Shown here: one piece after another, positions 1 through 7,531 of the stretch | Layout: each line of letters begins with the position of its first letter | How positions within the stretch are numbered: position 1 is the first letter of the stretch | Origin: JAKSUT01 sp045616505 | Lineage (GTDB): Bacteria; Cyanobacteriota; Vampirovibrionia; Gastranaerophilales; Gastranaerophilaceae | Assembly (NCBI GenBank): GCA_045616505.1 | Contig: JAZLGV010000092.1 | Coordinates: 1-14,579, forward strand | Direction of reading: 5' to 3' | Length of the DNA: 14,579 nucleotides | Made by a program: the position numbers and the translations under genes | Notes under the pieces: model-generated | The model's input: only the letters and a program-made list of their open reading frames with translations | Told to the model about the DNA's origin: nothing | The model's database searches: none

Positions 1-2718
1 AGGTGAAACCCAAGCAGATTTTGAAGCGCCTGCTGTATAAACTGGTGTTTCATCAAGTAAAGCGTATTTATTTCTATCAATATATGCTTTTCTGATTAAA
101 CTTGGCATATTCATCATATTGTCAATAGTTTTGAAACCTTGGTCGAAGTTTTCCATCATTGTTGCATAACCAGAAATTTGTGCTGCAACTGGTGATGGCA
201 AGATTGCAGGGTTAAAACTAGAAGTATCATTACCTCTTGATACTGTAAAACAACCTGAATTTTTATCAAAACCTAACTTATAATAAAAAATTGGAGTTGT
301 AAAATCTATATCATTAAATATGATTGCATTTGAAAGATTTTCATTATTCAAACTTTCTTCTACAAATGGAATAACATAATTTTCTTTAGTTAAAGCCAAA
401 TTTTGCATATTATTATTTGACAAGACAAATAAATTATAATTATTTGTAATCACATCATCTTTATTTTTAAATGCTAGTTTATCAACTTGCATATTTTTTA
501 AATCAAAATCTATTGCAAGATTACTATTACCATTTAGTTCAAGTTTTCCTAAATTTGTCGTTGAAACATAATTATTTGCTAGGTTCAATGTACTATTATT
601 GTTTAAAATAATTTTGTTTTCAATATTTTGAACATTTGCAGCTAAATTTAAAAAGGCATTGTTCTGAATATTTATAATTCCGTTTAGTCCCATAACTTGA
701 GCAGATGTATCTGCATCTTTTGCTAAATCTACACTTGTAGATAAGTTTAAATTATTCTTAACTTGCAAAGTCCCATTATTTTTAACTGAATAAACTTTTG
801 CTGTAACATTATCAAAAGTTACTTCGTCTGTATTGCTTTCGCCTAAATTTAATTTCAAAGTATTTTGTAATCTATTATCACCATTTATTGTTCCGTTTTT
901 GTAATGACTACCGTTTTTAAAATTCAAATTTGTAAAATACCAAGTGTTAACATCATTAGGATCAGTATAACCATCTTTTGGGTCATTAGTTTTAAATGGT
1001 CTTGCAGTAAGTGGTTTATTACCACCTGGAACAAGATAACAAAATGTTTCTAACGAGTTCCAATCAGAAATAATATCTCCATTTATATTCGCTGTATCAA
1101 AAATATTAATATTTTCTACGTGTGCATTTTCTGATATGTAAATTGCAGCCTTTGTACCTGTCAAATCCCCTTTTATATTAACATCACTTACTAATGCACC
1201 ATCAATTTCAGAATCTAACACTTCTTTTTCCAAAAGCATTTTATAAAAATTATAATCAGTATGTGACCCCTTTGACGTCATAATTGGCATTATCAGATTA
1301 TAACCAAAGTCGAAATCTAAAGCTATCCCATTTTTTCCATTTGCTTGAATAGAAGAATTTTCTTCAAGATTTATAGTGTGCTCTTTCCCAAAAGTAACAC
1401 CAACACCAATACTATTTGCACCAGTTGTTGTTATTGAATTATTCAAAATATAATTATTTTCAACACCTTCTATTCTTGCACCAAATGTTGCTTCACCTGA
1501 AAGTGAAGTATTAGCATTTTGAGTAATAGTATTGTTATCGCCATATATATGCAAACCTACTGCAAAGTTTTTATTGCTTGAATAATCAGATGAAATATTT
1601 TCAGTAATATTATTAAGATAATAAGATTTCCCAAAAAAATCTTTTAAATTTATGTCATAGCCTTCATCAACAAAAATAGCTAATTCTGCTTCCATACAAG
1701 TAACCCAGTTTCGGAAATTTTGGTGTGATAAGTAACTGTTTCGAAGTTCAATATGAGATAATTCAACATTAGTAACATCATACGGATGAATTGGTAGCCC
1801 TTGTACCTTTGTCAAATTACCTTTATATCTTTCCTCTTCATACAATGCAGAATAATTTGTCAAACCACCATTTTCAACTATATTTGATTTTGAAATTTCT
1901 AAATCATCACTACCACCTAAGACTTTTAAAGTAGTTTCACCAGTAAAGCAAGGAGCATATTTGTCAAGTCCTATAATATAATCTGCATCACCTGCAGGAA
2001 CAATATCAGTTTTTGGTGTAACTATTGTTGAAGTAGTTGGAGTTGCTATTATTTGAACATTCTCCGATACATTTTGTTTATTGGTGAAACTTAAATTTTT
2101 ATCCCATTCAGATAATTTATCTTTAAATAATGCACAAAAATATTCTGAACTCTCATCTGTATATTTTTTATAAAACAAGTCAGACGACATACCCATTGCA
2201 TGTGCCATTTCATGTTGAATTATAACTTTTAAATTAGGAAATATAGTATTTACTAAAGGGATATTTTCATTATTATACTCCCAAGGGGAACCGCTCCATA
2301 AAAGGCTATTTCCTAGTAAAATTACACCATTTGAATATTCATGTGGCGGAATATCTTTTCCATACAAAGCAGCTTGAACTTCTGTTATTTTTTTATCTCC
2401 TATTGTTATATAGGAACTACCTGCAGAGGCATTTTGCTCTTCGTATCTGATAGCATTAAAAGAAGCTTTTGCACCTTCTTGTGTTTTAATAATATCAGCC
2501 CAGTATTTTTCTGCCGCAAAAAAACTATTTTTATCCTCTTGAATAAAATCATTAGTTGATACCATATCATCTCTTGGATCTGGAGATAGATGTGCTAATT
2601 CACCTTTTCCAAAAAATTTGTATGTAAATATGTTTCCGTCAACTTCTTCATACGCAAAAGCTGGAAGCGAAAAAATAGAAACGATAAATATTATAAATAC
2701 TGCTATTTTATTTTTCAA
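1..2718 (-). CDS. Autotransporter-like secreted protein with N-terminal HExxH metalloprotease-like domain (3' end beyond window)
   Basis: The frame is open for 906 codons and runs off the left edge, so the C-terminus is missing. The start is TTG at 2718, four bases after a perfect GGAGG (2723-2727). From it reads a signal peptide of about 22 residues with a basic start (MKNK), a hydrophobic core and a cleavage site after PAFA. Residues 23 to about 220 resemble a zincin protease domain: H169-E-M-A-H173-A-M-G176-M carries the HExxHxxG helix, followed by a LSEWDKNL segment like that seen after the zinc helix in some secreted bacterial zincins. In strict metzincin spacing the third ligand would be residue 179, which is Ser, with Asp at 180, so activity is not assured. 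A Thr/Pro linker (about 225-238) leads into some 600 residues rich in Asn, Ile, Leu and Gly, typical of a beta-solenoid passenger. The last visible residues, SAWVSP, could begin an autotransporter beta-barrel, but that lies outside. The likely location is the cell surface. The fold and export route are inferred. Confidence 0.8.
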   Translation of the reverse strand, partial: MKNKIAVFIIFIVSIFSLPAFAYEEVDGNIFTYKFFGKGELAHLSPDPRDDMVSTNDFIQEDKNSFFAAEKYWADIIKTQEGAKASFNAIRYEEQNASAGSSYITIGDKKITEVQAALYGKDIPPHEYSNGVILLGNSLLWSGSPWEYNNENIPLVNTIFPNLKVIIQHEMAHAMGMSSDLFYKKYTDESSEYFCALFKDKLSEWDKNLSFTNKQNVSENVQIIATPTTSTIVTPKTDIVPAGDADYIIGLDKYAPCFTGETTLKVLGGSDDLEISKSNIVENGGLTNYSALYEEERYKGNLTKVQGLPIHPYDVTNVELSHIELRNSYLSHQNFRNWVTCMEAELAIFVDEGYDINLKDFFGKSYYLNNITENISSDYSSNKNFAVGLHIYGDNNTITQNANTSLSGEATFGARIEGVENNYILNNSITTTGANSIGVGVTFGKEHTINLEENSSIQANGKNGIALDFDFGYNLIMPIMTSKGSHTDYNFYKMLLEKEVLDSEIDGALVSDVNIKGDLTGTKAAIYISENAHVENINIFDTANINGDIISDWNSLETFCYLVPGGNKPLTARPFKTNDPKDGYTDPNDVNTWYFTNLNFKNGSHYKNGTINGDNRLQNTLKLNLGESNTDEVTFDNVTAKVYSVKNNGTLQVKNNLNLSTSVDLAKDADTSAQVMGLNGIINIQNNAFLNLAANVQNIENKIILNNNSTLNLANNYVSTTNLGKLELNGNSNLAIDFDLKNMQVDKLAFKNKDDVITNNYNLFVLSNNNMQNLALTKENYVIPFVEESLNNENLSNAIIFNDIDFTTPIFYYKLGFDKNSGCFTVSRGNDTSSFNPAILPSPVAAQISGYATMMENFDQGFKTIDNMMNMPSLIRKAYIDRNKYALLDETPVYTAGASKSAWVSP

Positions 2719-2719
2719 A

Positions 2720-2727
2720 CTTCCTCC
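2720..2727 (-). promoter_or_regulatory. Ribosome binding site deciding the TTG start of the autotransporter-like gene
   Basis: GGAGGAAG lies directly before TTG at 2718, and the TTG is immediately followed by a complete signal peptide. The first in-frame ATG is about 50 codons further in and would remove the signal peptide, so TTG is preferred. Confidence 0.75.
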
Positions 2728-2743
2728 ACTCAAGTGAAAATCA

Positions 2744-2764
2744 AATATATCACTAATTATCATA
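2744..2764 (-). promoter_or_regulatory. Candidate promoter of the autotransporter-like gene
   Basis: Reading the minus strand, TATGATAA (2764-2757) is followed by TGATATATT (2752-2744). The latter fits an extended -10 (TGn then TATATT). No good -35 is seen. TATGATAA is also part of the -10 regions proposed for the genes at 4114 and 5227. Transcription would start roughly 10-20 bases before the ribosome binding site. The whole 91-base gap is AT-rich, so this is tentative. Confidence 0.35.
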
Positions 2765-2809
2765 TAAAAATCTAAAAAGGCATTTTATTAATTTTTATTT
2801 ATAAACCAA

Positions 2810-4114
2810 TTAATTTTTGCCTACTTGATAATATTCAAAACCTATTTCTTTTAACAATTCAGCATTATATTGATTTCTACCGTCAAAAATCACTGGGGTT
2901 TTTAACAAATCTTTCATTTTTTCAAAATTTGGTCTTCTAAATTCATTCCATTCTGTCAAAAGTAACAAACAATCTGCTCCTTTTAATACAGAATATGAAT
3001 TATCGCCATAATTTATTTTTTCATTTTTAAATATATTTTTAGCTGTTTCAATTGCTTTTGGGTCATAAGCTTGAATATTTGCTCCTAATTCCATTAAACT
3101 ATTTATAACTGTAATCGATGGAGCTTCTCGCATATCATTTGTTTTTGGTTTAAAAGCTAATCCCCAAACTGCAATTGTTAAACCATTTAAATCATTTCCA
3201 AATTTATCTGTTATTTTTTTTATAAATAATTCTCTTTGATTAACGTTTACTTCATCGGTTGCTTTTATCAAAGACATTTTGCAATCGTTTGCATTTCCTA
3301 GTTTTATTAAAGCTCTAACATCTTTTGGAAAACAACTTCCACCATAACCTAAACCTGAAAACAAAAATTTGTTTCCTATTCTTGAATCGGCTGCAATCCC
3401 AACTCTTACCATTTCTATATTTGCGTCAACTTTTTCACAAAGATTTGCTATTTCATTCATAAAAGAAATTTTAGTTGCCAAAAAAGAATTTGCAGCATAT
3501 TTTGTCATTTCTGCGGATTTAACATCCATTACAATGACTCTATTACCTGTTCTCACAAAAGGAGAATAAATTTCCTGCATTATTGCTGTTGCTTTATCAG
3601 AATTTGAACCAATAATAATTCTGTCAGGTTTCAAAAAATCTTCAACAGCATTACCTTGTTTTAAAAATTCAGGATTTGAAACAATATCAAAAGGTTGATT
3701 TGTATAAGATTTTATTTTTTGTGTAAGTTTTTCTGCGGTTCCAACAGGAACAGTAGATTTATCAACAATAACCTTATAACCATTTATTGATTTTGCTATT
3801 TTTCCCACTACTTGATCAACTTGCTCTAAATCAACTGAACCATCATCTTTTAATGGAGTTCCAACTGCAATAAAACAAACATCTGAAATTTTAACTGCTT
3901 CTTCAATATCTAGAGAAAAAGCTAATCTTTTTTCTTGAATATTTGTTTTTACAAGTTCTTCCAACCCCGGCTCATAAATTGGAATAATTGATTGATTTAA
4001 TTTTGAAATTTTATCTTCATCATTATCGACACAGATAACGTCATTACCCATATCTGCAAGGCAAGTCCCAACAACCAAACCTACATATCCTGTGCCTATT
4101 ATTGCAATTTTCAT
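2810..4114 (-). CDS. ugd: UDP-glucose 6-dehydrogenase
   Basis: This cytosolic enzyme oxidises UDP-glucose to UDP-glucuronate with two NAD+. At 434 residues it is of usual length and full-length. Visible hallmarks are the N-terminal Rossmann loop GTGYVGL (residues 7-13), VGTPL near residue 84, STVPVGT (120-126), NPEFL with Glu149, the KYAANSFLA helix (from Lys205), the catalytic-cysteine motif GGSCFPKD with Cys261, and WGLAFKPKTNDMREAPS (317-333) in the C-terminal nucleotide-binding domain. The gene is divergent from the UDP-glucuronate decarboxylase gene at 4231, which uses its product, so the two form a short UDP-xylose route feeding surface polysaccharide or lipid glycans. The ATG at 4114 has only a weak purine-rich leader (AAAAGAAA), but the Rossmann start makes it secure. 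No hairpin terminator is seen after the stop. The gene symbol is the common one for the family; orthologues are also called tuaD or rkpK. Confidence 0.95.
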   Translation of the reverse strand: MKIAIIGTGYVGLVVGTCLADMGNDVICVDNDEDKISKLNQSIIPIYEPGLEELVKTNIQEKRLAFSLDIEEAVKISDVCFIAVGTPLKDDGSVDLEQVDQVVGKIAKSINGYKVIVDKSTVPVGTAEKLTQKIKSYTNQPFDIVSNPEFLKQGNAVEDFLKPDRIIIGSNSDKATAIMQEIYSPFVRTGNRVIVMDVKSAEMTKYAANSFLATKISFMNEIANLCEKVDANIEMVRVGIAADSRIGNKFLFSGLGYGGSCFPKDVRALIKLGNANDCKMSLIKATDEVNVNQRELFIKKITDKFGNDLNGLTIAVWGLAFKPKTNDMREAPSITVINSLMELGANIQAYDPKAIETAKNIFKNEKINYGDNSYSVLKGADCLLLLTEWNEFRRPNFEKMKDLLKTPVIFDGRNQYNAELLKEIGFEYYQVGKN

Positions 4115-4152
4115 AATTTTCTTTTCTGTTTTTAGTAATAAATAACTTCATA

Positions 4153-4161
4153 ATTTTATCA
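4153..4161 (-). promoter_or_regulatory. Extended -10 promoter candidate for ugd
   Basis: On the minus strand this reads TGATAAAAT: a TGn extension and TAAAAT, a five-of-six match to TATAAT. It lies about 40 bases before the ATG, giving a leader near 30 bases. The surrounding 14-mer TTATGATAAAATTA recurs before the ABC transporter gene on the plus strand. Confidence 0.45.
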
Positions 4162-4195
4162 TAAAATAACAAATTACAACTTATTATATTTGACA

Positions 4196-4201
4196 TATAA
4201 T
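4196..4201 (+). promoter_or_regulatory. Possible -10 (TATAAT) for the UDP-glucuronate decarboxylase gene
   Basis: This is a perfect TATAAT, 35 bases before the TTG proposed as start. The -35 is weak (TTACAA at 4174-4179, 16-base spacer). A leader of about 24 bases would fit the TTG start better than the ATG at 4219, which would leave only about 12. The region is so AT-rich that chance matches are likely. Confidence 0.35.
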
Positions 4202-4230
4202 TAATAATAATAAAAAGAATGGAGCTTTAT

Positions 4231-5172
4231 TTGACAAAAAAGATATTAATAACAGGTGGCGCAGGATTTATTGGAAGTAATCTGTGCGAAAAATTATTAA
4301 ATGAAGGCAATGAAATTATTTGTCTTGATAATTTATACTGCGGAAATTTAAAAAATATTGAAAACTTAAAAAATAACAAAAATTTTCAATTCATAAATCA
4401 CGACATCACACAACCAATAGATTTGGAAGTTGATGAAATTTATAACCTTGCTTGTCCTGCAAGTCCTGTAAATTACCAAAAAGACCCAATAAAAACTACA
4501 ATGACTTGTGTTTTGGGAATAACAAATATGCTTGAACTTGCTATAAAAAACAATGCAAAAATACTTCAAGCATCAACAAGTGAAATTTATGGAAACCCAC
4601 TTGTTCACCCGCAAAAAGAAAACTATTTTGGAAATGTAAACACAACAGGGGTAAGAAGTTGTTATGATGAAGGAAAAAGAGTTTCTGAAACTTTAATGGC
4701 TGATTATCATAGACAAAAAAATGCTCGCACAAAAATAATTCGAATATTTAATACTTATGGCCCAAATATGGAAGAAAATGACGGAAGAGTAGTTTCAAAC
4801 TTTATCGTTCAAGCATTAAAAAATCAAGATTTAACAATTTACGGTGACGGCAATCAAACTCGTTCTTTTTGTTATATTGATGACCTGTTAAACGCTATGG
4901 TAAAAGTAATGGAAACAGAAGATTCTTTTACAGGCCCAATAAACTTAGGTAATCCAGAAGAATATACAATCCAAGAACTTGCAGAAAAAATAATTAATTT
5001 AACAAATACTAATTCTAAAATAATACACAAGACATTACCTCAAGATGATCCAGAAAAAAGAAAACCAGACATAACACTTGCAAAAGAAAAGTTAAATTGG
5101 ACTCCAACAACAAACCTTGAAACAGGTTTGTCAAAAACAATAGAATATTTTGCAAATACAATCAAATTTTAA
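4231..5172 (+). CDS. UDP-glucuronate decarboxylase (UDP-xylose synthase), extended SDR family
   Basis: The protein is an NAD-dependent short-chain dehydrogenase/reductase that oxidises, decarboxylates and re-reduces UDP-glucuronate to UDP-xylose. Counting from ATG 4219, it shows GGAGFIG (13-19), the NAD-ribose Asp of CLDNLYCGN (about 37), LACPASPVNYQ (78-87), TSEIYG (120-125), the catalytic pair Tyr149/Lys153 in RSCYDEGKR, and RIFNTYGP (175-182). RSCYDEGKR together with ACPASP is characteristic of the UXS branch rather than of UDP-glucose 4-epimerase. I prefer TTG at 4231 (313 residues): GGAG at 4221-4224 sits six bases before it, and the protein then opens as MTKKILITGG, the usual form. The in-frame ATG at 4219 would give 317 residues but lacks a good ribosome site. 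It pairs with the divergent ugd, whose product is its substrate. I leave the gene symbol blank because naming varies. Confidence 0.92.
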   Translation: MTKKILITGGAGFIGSNLCEKLLNEGNEIICLDNLYCGNLKNIENLKNNKNFQFINHDITQPIDLEVDEIYNLACPASPVNYQKDPIKTTMTCVLGITNMLELAIKNNAKILQASTSEIYGNPLVHPQKENYFGNVNTTGVRSCYDEGKRVSETLMADYHRQKNARTKIIRIFNTYGPNMEENDGRVVSNFIVQALKNQDLTIYGDGNQTRSFCYIDDLLNAMVKVMETEDSFTGPINLGNPEEYTIQELAEKIINLTNTNSKIIHKTLPQDDPEKRKPDITLAKEKLNWTPTTNLETGLSKTIEYFANTIKF

Positions 5173-5185
5173 ATTCAATATTGTT

Positions 5186-5196
5186 TATGATAAAAT
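5186..5196 (+). promoter_or_regulatory. Extended -10 promoter candidate for the ABC exporter and rlmH
   Basis: TATGATAAAAT provides TG at 5188-5189 and TAAAAT at 5191-5196. The predicted start is near 5203, about 24 bases before the ATG. No good -35 is visible. The surrounding 14-mer matches the one upstream of ugd on the other strand, which strengthens both calls. Confidence 0.45.
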
Positions 5197-5226
5197 TAAA
5201 ACGACAACATTACAAAAGAGGAAGTT

Positions 5227-7050
5227 ATGAAATTAGAAAATACAACTGCGCAAAATTCATTCAGATATGGATGGCTATTATCTCGTGTTTGGCCATACAT
5301 CGTAAAATATTGGTTTAGAATTATTTTATCGGTAATGATAGCTATACCATTAGGTTTGTTAGATGGTGTAACAGCATTAGCTCTAAAACCTTATATGGAT
5401 TATGTTATTGGTGGAAAAACTTTTTCTTATGCATTATTAGGACATACAATTACTATAACAAGTATGCAAATGGCATTAATACTTCCTATTGGTGTTGTAG
5501 TATTCGCAATGACTCAAGGTGTTTTAAGATATTTAAATGATTATTTTGCTGCTTGGGTTAGTTCAAGAATTACAATAGATATAAAATTAGACATGTATCA
5601 TATTTTAGTTAAAATGCACCCTCAGTTTTTCGATGAAAACTCATCTGGTGTAATTATTCAAAGATATATCGCAGACCCTCAAGCTGCATCACTAGGTATA
5701 GTAGATCAATTAAGAACAATTATAACAAGTCTTTTTGGTGCATTGGGTTTAATATTTGTAATGCTATATAGCTCTTGGAAACTTGCAGTAATCGGAGTAT
5801 TAGTTTTATGTCTTGCTTTTATTCCTGTTGCATTACTTAGAAAAAGAATGAAAAAAGCCTCAAATCAAAATATGGTAATCGGCGGTAATATAACAACGAA
5901 TATCAATGAAACTTATAACGGAAATAAAGTAATGACAGCTTATGGGTTACAAGATAAATTGGAAACTTACTACACTCAACAAACTTGGGAAGGTTATCAC
6001 GTCATAATGTCATTATTAAAAAGAACTTCGTGGATGTCTCCTATTATGTACACAATTGCATCTATTGGTATTGCGATTGTTTTAGGATACGGTACATATT
6101 TAATTAACTCTCATCAAATGACAGCAGGTTCTTTTGCATCTTTTGTAACTTCATTATTACTATTATATAAACCAGTAAAAACTCTTGGCGGAACATTAAC
6201 AGTAATCCAAAACTTATTTATTGCATTAGGTCGTATTTTTGAACTATTTGATTTAGAACCAGAAATCAAAGATTGCGAAAACCCTGTTGAAATGAATGGT
6301 TTAAATGAAGGTATCGAATTTAACAATGTTTATTTTGAATATGTAAAAGACAATGAAATTTTGAAAAACATTTCATTATCAATTAAGAAAAACGAATCAT
6401 TAGCTATTGTTGGTAATTCTGGCGGTGGTAAATCAACATTAGTAAATCTTATTCCTAGATTTTATGATATAAAATCAGGTTCTATCAAATTTGACGGCGT
6501 TGATATAAAACAAATATCTTTAAACTCTTTAAGAAAAAATATATCAATGGTATTCCAAGATAACTTCTTATATACAGGTACAATCAAAGATAACATTATG
6601 ATGGGTAATCCTGATGCCACAGAAGAAGAATTACAAAAAGCAATAGAATCAGCTCACTTACAAGAAGTTTTAAATGACCTTTCAGAAGGCATTGATACAA
6701 AACTTGGTGAAAGAGGTTTAACTCTATCAGGTGGTCAAAGACAACGTGTTGCTATTGCTCGTGCAATGCTTAGAAATGCACCAATTGTAATACTTGATGA
6801 AGCAACTTCTGCTCTTGATAACGAATCAGAAGCAATTGTTAAAAAAGCTATGGACAACTTAATGAAAGATAGAACAGTATTCATAATTGCTCACAGATTA
6901 TCAACAATTAACAATGCAGATAGAATTGCAGTAATAAATGACGGTGAACTTGTTGAACTTGGTACACACGAAGAATTAATTAGCAAGGAAAACGGTCAAT
7001 ATAAAGTTTTATATGAAATGCAATTTAAAAACCAAGAAGAAATTCAATAA
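5227..7050 (+). CDS. MsbA-like ABC exporter (fused membrane and ATPase half-transporter)
   Basis: This is an inner-membrane half-transporter of 607 residues, expected to work as a homodimer. Residues about 25-330 form the type IV exporter membrane domain, with hydrophobic segments near 30-50, 80-100, 160-205 and 270-315. The ATPase domain follows: Walker A GNSGGGKST (396-404), Q-loop Gln444 in VFQDNFLY, signature LSGGQ (500-504), Walker B VILDEA (521-526) with the D-loop SALD, and His556 of the H-loop in IIAHRLST. The organisation matches MsbA and other lipid or lipid-linked glycan flippases. The substrate cannot be read from sequence, but the UDP-xylose enzymes next door favour an envelope lipid or glycolipid. 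A strong ribosome site (AGAGGAAG, 5217-5224) precedes the ATG. A candidate promoter lies in the 54-base gap after the decarboxylase gene, and rlmH follows after 9 bases. A peptide or drug exporter remains possible. Confidence 0.9.
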   Translation: MKLENTTAQNSFRYGWLLSRVWPYIVKYWFRIILSVMIAIPLGLLDGVTALALKPYMDYVIGGKTFSYALLGHTITITSMQMALILPIGVVVFAMTQGVLRYLNDYFAAWVSSRITIDIKLDMYHILVKMHPQFFDENSSGVIIQRYIADPQAASLGIVDQLRTIITSLFGALGLIFVMLYSSWKLAVIGVLVLCLAFIPVALLRKRMKKASNQNMVIGGNITTNINETYNGNKVMTAYGLQDKLETYYTQQTWEGYHVIMSLLKRTSWMSPIMYTIASIGIAIVLGYGTYLINSHQMTAGSFASFVTSLLLLYKPVKTLGGTLTVIQNLFIALGRIFELFDLEPEIKDCENPVEMNGLNEGIEFNNVYFEYVKDNEILKNISLSIKKNESLAIVGNSGGGKSTLVNLIPRFYDIKSGSIKFDGVDIKQISLNSLRKNISMVFQDNFLYTGTIKDNIMMGNPDATEEELQKAIESAHLQEVLNDLSEGIDTKLGERGLTLSGGQRQRVAIARAMLRNAPIVILDEATSALDNESEAIVKKAMDNLMKDRTVFIIAHRLSTINNADRIAVINDGELVELGTHEELISKENGQYKVLYEMQFKNQEEIQ

Positions 7051-7059
7051 AATAATTTT

Positions 7060-7530
7060 ATGAAAATAAAAATAATAGCACTTGGAAAAATCAAAGAAAA
7101 ATATATTCAAGATGGAATTGCAGAGTTTCAAAAGCGACTTACGCCATACACATCGCTTGAAATTGTAGAAATTCCACCTGTCGAAATAAAAGACGAAAAT
7201 TTAATTTCAAAAGCATTAGAACAAGAAGCTGAAAAAATTTTATCTAAAATAAAACAGAATTCTTATGTAATAACTATGGAGATAAAAGGACAACAATTAT
7301 CTTCAGAAGATTTTTCTAAAAAAATTGAAGCAATTACAAACGAAGGATATAATGAACTTGTTTTTGTAATAGGTTCTTCTTACGGATTATCAAAACTCGT
7401 TTCTGATAAAGCAAATTTTAAACTAAGTATGTCAAAAATGACATTTTTACACGAGTTTGCAAGATTTATTTTGGTTGAACAAATTTATAGAGCTTTTAAA
7501 ATTCAAAAAGGCGAAACTTACCATAAATAA
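7060..7530 (+). CDS. rlmH: 23S rRNA (pseudouridine1915-N3)-methyltransferase RlmH
   Basis: This small SPOUT-class, SAM-dependent methyltransferase modifies pseudouridine 1915 in helix 69 of 23S rRNA, usually as a homodimer on the assembled ribosome. At 156 residues it is the normal length. Hallmarks are the start MKIKIIALGKIKEKY, the SAM-binding knot loop VFVIGSSYGLS (101-111), and the conserved C-terminal knot SKMTFLHEFARFILVEQIYRA, ending in the family-typical YHK. The knot loop is commonly GGSxG; here the second glycine is Ser (GSSYG), a mild variation. The ATG follows the exporter stop by 9 AT-only bases without a recognisable ribosome site, so translation may be coupled to the exporter. 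Its stop is one base from the stop of the convergent gene at 7532, with no terminator between. Confidence 0.95.
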   Translation: MKIKIIALGKIKEKYIQDGIAEFQKRLTPYTSLEIVEIPPVEIKDENLISKALEQEAEKILSKIKQNSYVITMEIKGQQLSSEDFSKKIEAITNEGYNELVFVIGSSYGLSKLVSDKANFKLSMSKMTFLHEFARFILVEQIYRAFKIQKGETYHK

Positions 7531-7531
7531 T

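Noticed and set aside
2341..2559. 72-codon plus-strand frame inside the autotransporter-like gene
   Set aside because: It lies antisense to a long, well-supported coding frame. Its Phe/Cys-rich composition is that of a reverse-complement shadow.
4190..4195. A perfect TTGACA on the plus strand upstream of the decarboxylase gene
   Set aside because: No -10-like hexamer lies 16-18 bases downstream. The TATAAT follows it immediately, so it is not usable as a -35.
7051..7059. Search for a separate promoter or ribosome site for rlmH
   Set aside because: The nine bases are only A and T with no purine-rich site. Co-transcription with the exporter is the simpler reading.
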